Shown piece by piece: positions 6,514 to 8,247 of a stretch of DNA of 8,247 bases. Under the pieces are notes generated by a model. It ran no database searches, was not told where the DNA came from, and was given only the letters and a program-made list of their open reading frames with translations. The translations under genes and the position numbers were made by a program. Position 1 is the stretch's first letter. Each line of letters begins with the position of its first letter. The stretch is from Acidobacteriaceae bacterium (GTDB lineage: Bacteria > Acidobacteriota > Terriglobia > Terriglobales > Acidobacteriaceae), in NCBI GenBank assembly GCA_030042915.1, contig JASHYS010000225.1:1-8247 (forward strand), in the 5' to 3' direction.

Positions 6514-7530
6514 GTGAAGATCTTCGTGACCGGCGGCGCTGGGTACATTGGTGGAACCGTGGCCCAAATGCTGACCGAAAGGGGACACGAAGCTGTGATT
6601 TTCGACAATTTGAGCCACGGCCGCCGCGATTTGCTCCCGGCCGGCGCTGAATTCATTCACGGTGAATTGGCCGATCGCCAGACGCTTGAAAACATTTTCA
6701 ATGCCGCCCGTGATGCCCGCAAACCCTTCGACGGCGTGCTCCATTTTGCCGCCCTCATTGAAGCCGCTGAATCCATGCAGCGACCCGAGATTTACTTTCG
6801 CAACAACACCGCGGGCACGCTTTCGCTGCTTGAAGCCATGACCGCCTGCGGCCTCGGCCGCCTCGTATTTTCCTCCACCGCCGCCGTCTACGGCGAACCG
6901 GAATCCATTCCGATTGAGGAAGATGCGCGCCTCGAGCCCACAAACCCTTACGGCCAGTCCAAGCTCCTCGTCGAGCAGATGCTGGTTTGGTTTAATCGTA
7001 TTCACGGCATCAAATACGCTTCGCTGCGTTACTTCAATGTGGCCGGCGCCCCCGAAGGACCCAACGGCGTGACTCGCGGTGAAGCGCACGAGCCGGAGTC
7101 GCATTTGATCCCCCTCATTCTCGATGTCGCTCTTGGCCGCCGGCCCTCGATCCGGATCTATGGCGATGACTACCCCACCCCTGACGGCACGTGCATCCGT
7201 GATTACATCCACGTCTCCGACCTGGCCGATGCGCACCTGCTGGCGCTCGCCTGCCTGAACGAGGAAAGCGAAAAACAATCTCCGCTCATCTACAACCTTG
7301 GTAACGGGCAAGGTTTCAGTGTGCGGGACGTGGTTTCATCCGCGCGGCGCGTCACCGGGCATCCTATTCCCGAAGTAATCGAGCCGCGTCGCCGCGGAGA
7401 TCCGGCCGTCCTCGTAGCCAGCTCGGCCAAAGCCATGCGCGAACTGGGATGGAAGCCGCGCTACTCCGGCCTCGACGACATCGTCCGCACCGCGTGGCTC
7501 TGGCATCAGAAGCGCTATCGCGATTCCTGA
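6514..7530 (+). CDS. galE: UDP-glucose 4-epimerase (GalE-type extended SDR)
   Basis: A 338-residue cytoplasmic NAD-dependent sugar-nucleotide epimerase, interconverting UDP-glucose and UDP-galactose (or the N-acetyl forms) for galactose use and for surface polysaccharide precursors. The Rossmann glycine motif G7-x2-G10-x2-G13 (GGAGYIGG) is at the very N-terminus. D31-N32 in FDNLSHG binds the NAD ribose. The catalytic set is S121/T122 in FSSTAAVYG with Y146-x3-K150 in NPYGQSK. Further family marks are LRYFNVAGA (171-179), the signature YGDDYPTPDGTCIRDYIHV (216-234) and YNLGNGQGFSV. Length is standard for GalE. The start is GTG. Other sugar epimerases of the same family cannot be excluded from the sequence alone, but the TPDGTCIRDYIHV block favours GalE. 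The next gene starts 59 bp downstream on the same strand, which suggests co-transcription. Confidence 0.94.
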   Translation: MKIFVTGGAGYIGGTVAQMLTERGHEAVIFDNLSHGRRDLLPAGAEFIHGELADRQTLENIFNAARDARKPFDGVLHFAALIEAAESMQRPEIYFRNNTAGTLSLLEAMTACGLGRLVFSSTAAVYGEPESIPIEEDARLEPTNPYGQSKLLVEQMLVWFNRIHGIKYASLRYFNVAGAPEGPNGVTRGEAHEPESHLIPLILDVALGRRPSIRIYGDDYPTPDGTCIRDYIHVSDLADAHLLALACLNEESEKQSPLIYNLGNGQGFSVRDVVSSARRVTGHPIPEVIEPRRRGDPAVLVASSAKAMRELGWKPRYSGLDDIVRTAWLWHQKRYRDS

Positions 7531-7579
7531 GCCGGTGCGGAATCAATCTCGTTTCGACGAGCGATGATACATTCTCTCT

Positions 7580-7583
7580 GGAG
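7580..7583 (+). promoter_or_regulatory. Ribosome binding site of the asparaginase-like gene
   Basis: GGAG, 6 nt before GTG 7590. It decides the start: the frame stays open upstream into the epimerase gene, but only this start places the protein immediately before the conserved IYLLSTGGT strand. Confidence 0.6.
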
Positions 7584-7589
7584 CCGCGA

Positions 7590-8093
7590 GTGCAGCGAAT
7601 CTACTTGCTATCGACAGGTGGGACCATCGAGAAGGTCTACTCCGAGCAGAGCGGCGTGGTAGAGAATCGCGTCGCCAAGCTGGAGCGCTATCTGCGCATG
7701 CTTCGTCTTCCCGACGCCGAGATTCACACCATCCACCTGATGAACAAAGACAGCCTCGAGATGACCGACGCGGATCGCGCCGAGGTCCGTGATCGCGTTG
7801 CCGAGCTTCTGCCCCATGGCACGCCCATCGTGATCTCGCATGGCACTGACACCATGGTCGAGACGGGTCTGTTCCTCGAGCGCGCGTTCTCCGGGCTCAA
7901 GGCGCCCGTCATCCTCACCGGCGCCATGACGCCCTTGGGATTCGAGGGCAGCGACGGCTTGCAAAATCTTACCGAGAGCCTGCTCGCCGCGCGCCTGCTC
8001 TCGCCCGGCGTCTTCGTCGTCATGCACGGGCAGGTCTTTCCCGTCAGCCGCGTGCGCAAGGACAAGGACAGGGCAACATTTGTGCGGACGTAG
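7590..8093 (+). CDS. Compact single-domain asparaginase-like protein
   Basis: A 167-residue cytoplasmic protein matching only the N-terminal, catalytic domain of L-asparaginases, which hydrolyse asparagine to aspartate and ammonia. Visible motifs are S8-T9-G-G-T12 (T12 is the expected nucleophile), K53-D54-S55 (substrate-binding Ser position), H84-G-T86-D87-T-M (second catalytic Thr-Asp pair) and TGAMTP (110-115). Classical enzymes are about 330 residues. This one ends after MHGQVF and a basic VRKDKDR segment. Short proteins with this same ending exist as a family of complete one-domain members, so I do not read it as a truncation. The lysine usually found just before the P-V-x-x-x-G-A-M strand appears as K104-A105, one place out of register. 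Substrate and activity are therefore uncertain. The gene follows galE by 59 bp and probably shares its transcript. Confidence 0.85.
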   Translation: MQRIYLLSTGGTIEKVYSEQSGVVENRVAKLERYLRMLRLPDAEIHTIHLMNKDSLEMTDADRAEVRDRVAELLPHGTPIVISHGTDTMVETGLFLERAFSGLKAPVILTGAMTPLGFEGSDGLQNLTESLLAARLLSPGVFVVMHGQVFPVSRVRKDKDRATFVRT

Positions 8094-8169
8094 CGGGTTC
8101 GGACTTGCTGCACGCTCCTCATCGCGTTTTCATCCTGAGCGGCCGGGCGCTTTCCTTCACTTCAGTGGT

Positions 8170-8247
8170 TCATTTGACAACGTGGAAAGTGCGTTTCCAG
8201 CGCGTGTCTGGGAGGAAATGCAGCAGAACGTGGCCCATCCACGCAAG
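8170..8247 (-). CDS. C-terminal end of a minus-strand protein running off the window
   Basis: Read from the right edge, the minus-strand frame beginning at 8247 gives 25 residues (WMGHVLLHFLPDTRWKRTF, then HVVK) and stops at TGA (8172-8170). The mix of aromatic, hydrophobic and terminal basic residues looks like a real protein C-terminus, and the position fits a gene convergent to the asparaginase-like gene with a 76-bp gap. No domain can be identified. The competing reading is a plus-strand start at ATG 8218, preceded by GGAGG at only 2 nt, which is too close for a good ribosome binding site. Confidence 0.4.
   Translation of the reverse strand, partial: LAWMGHVLLHFLPDTRWKRTFHVVK

Noticed and set aside
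6403..7311. Minus-strand open frame of 302 codons opposite galE
   Set aside because: The galE reading is certain from its motifs; the antisense product has no recognisable features.
7590..8093. Asparaginase gene truncated by frameshift
   Set aside because: The sequence after the stop does not continue the asparaginase fold, and the VRKDKDR ending matches that of complete one-domain family members as I recall them.
8174..8179. TTGACA resembling a -35 box near the right edge
   Set aside because: No -10 element occurs at 16-18 bp downstream, and it falls at the probable end of a minus-strand gene.
8218..8247. Possible plus-strand start ATG at 8218 after GGGAGGAA
   Set aside because: The Shine-Dalgarno-like GGAGG is only 2 nt from the ATG and just ten codons are visible; the minus-strand C-terminus is the better reading.

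Overview
The window looks like a chromosomal segment from a GC-rich Gram-negative bacterium. Evidence for this is a TonB-family energy-coupling protein, an outer-membrane beta-barrel protein with a C-terminal Phe, several Sec signal peptides, and strong G/C bias at third codon positions. The mix of genes and the style of the TonB protein suggest an Acidobacteriota (Acidobacteriaceae-like) genome. That is an inference from general family knowledge, not a database result. No phage, insertion sequence, CRISPR array, tRNA or rRNA is visible.

Layout. Positions 1-150 hold the C-terminal tail of a plus-strand protein, possibly FtsH, followed by a textbook rho-independent terminator (188-221) and a TATAAT-bearing promoter region. 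A secreted nucleotide pyrophosphatase/phosphodiesterase of the alkaline-phosphatase superfamily follows at 361-1743 (+). Convergent to it, on the minus strand, lie three envelope genes read in the order TonB-family protein (5814-4765), M48-like protein (4631-2604) and small outer-membrane beta-barrel (2473-1928). Between the convergent units are a bidirectional terminator (1823-1849) and a second hairpin flanked by 9-bp direct repeats (1865-1919).

A stretch of about 700 bp without a convincing gene (5815-6513) separates the divergent TonB unit from a plus-strand galE-like epimerase gene (6514-7530). It contains a TATAAT box followed by a rod-like foldable segment, a candidate small RNA that might be 6S-like. 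The epimerase gene is followed at 59 bp by a compact single-domain asparaginase-like protein (7590-8093). The far right edge probably carries the 3' end of a convergent minus-strand gene (8247-8170).

The envelope genes may work together: the TonB protein couples inner-membrane energy to the outer membrane, and the barrel and the M48-like protein are exported. The M48-like protein has lost key zinc-ligand residues, so it is probably not an active peptidase. Most of the window is ordinary housekeeping and envelope biology. The items most worth a second look are the degenerate metallopeptidase, the candidate structured RNA, the hairpin with flanking direct repeats, and the shifted lysine in the short asparaginase.
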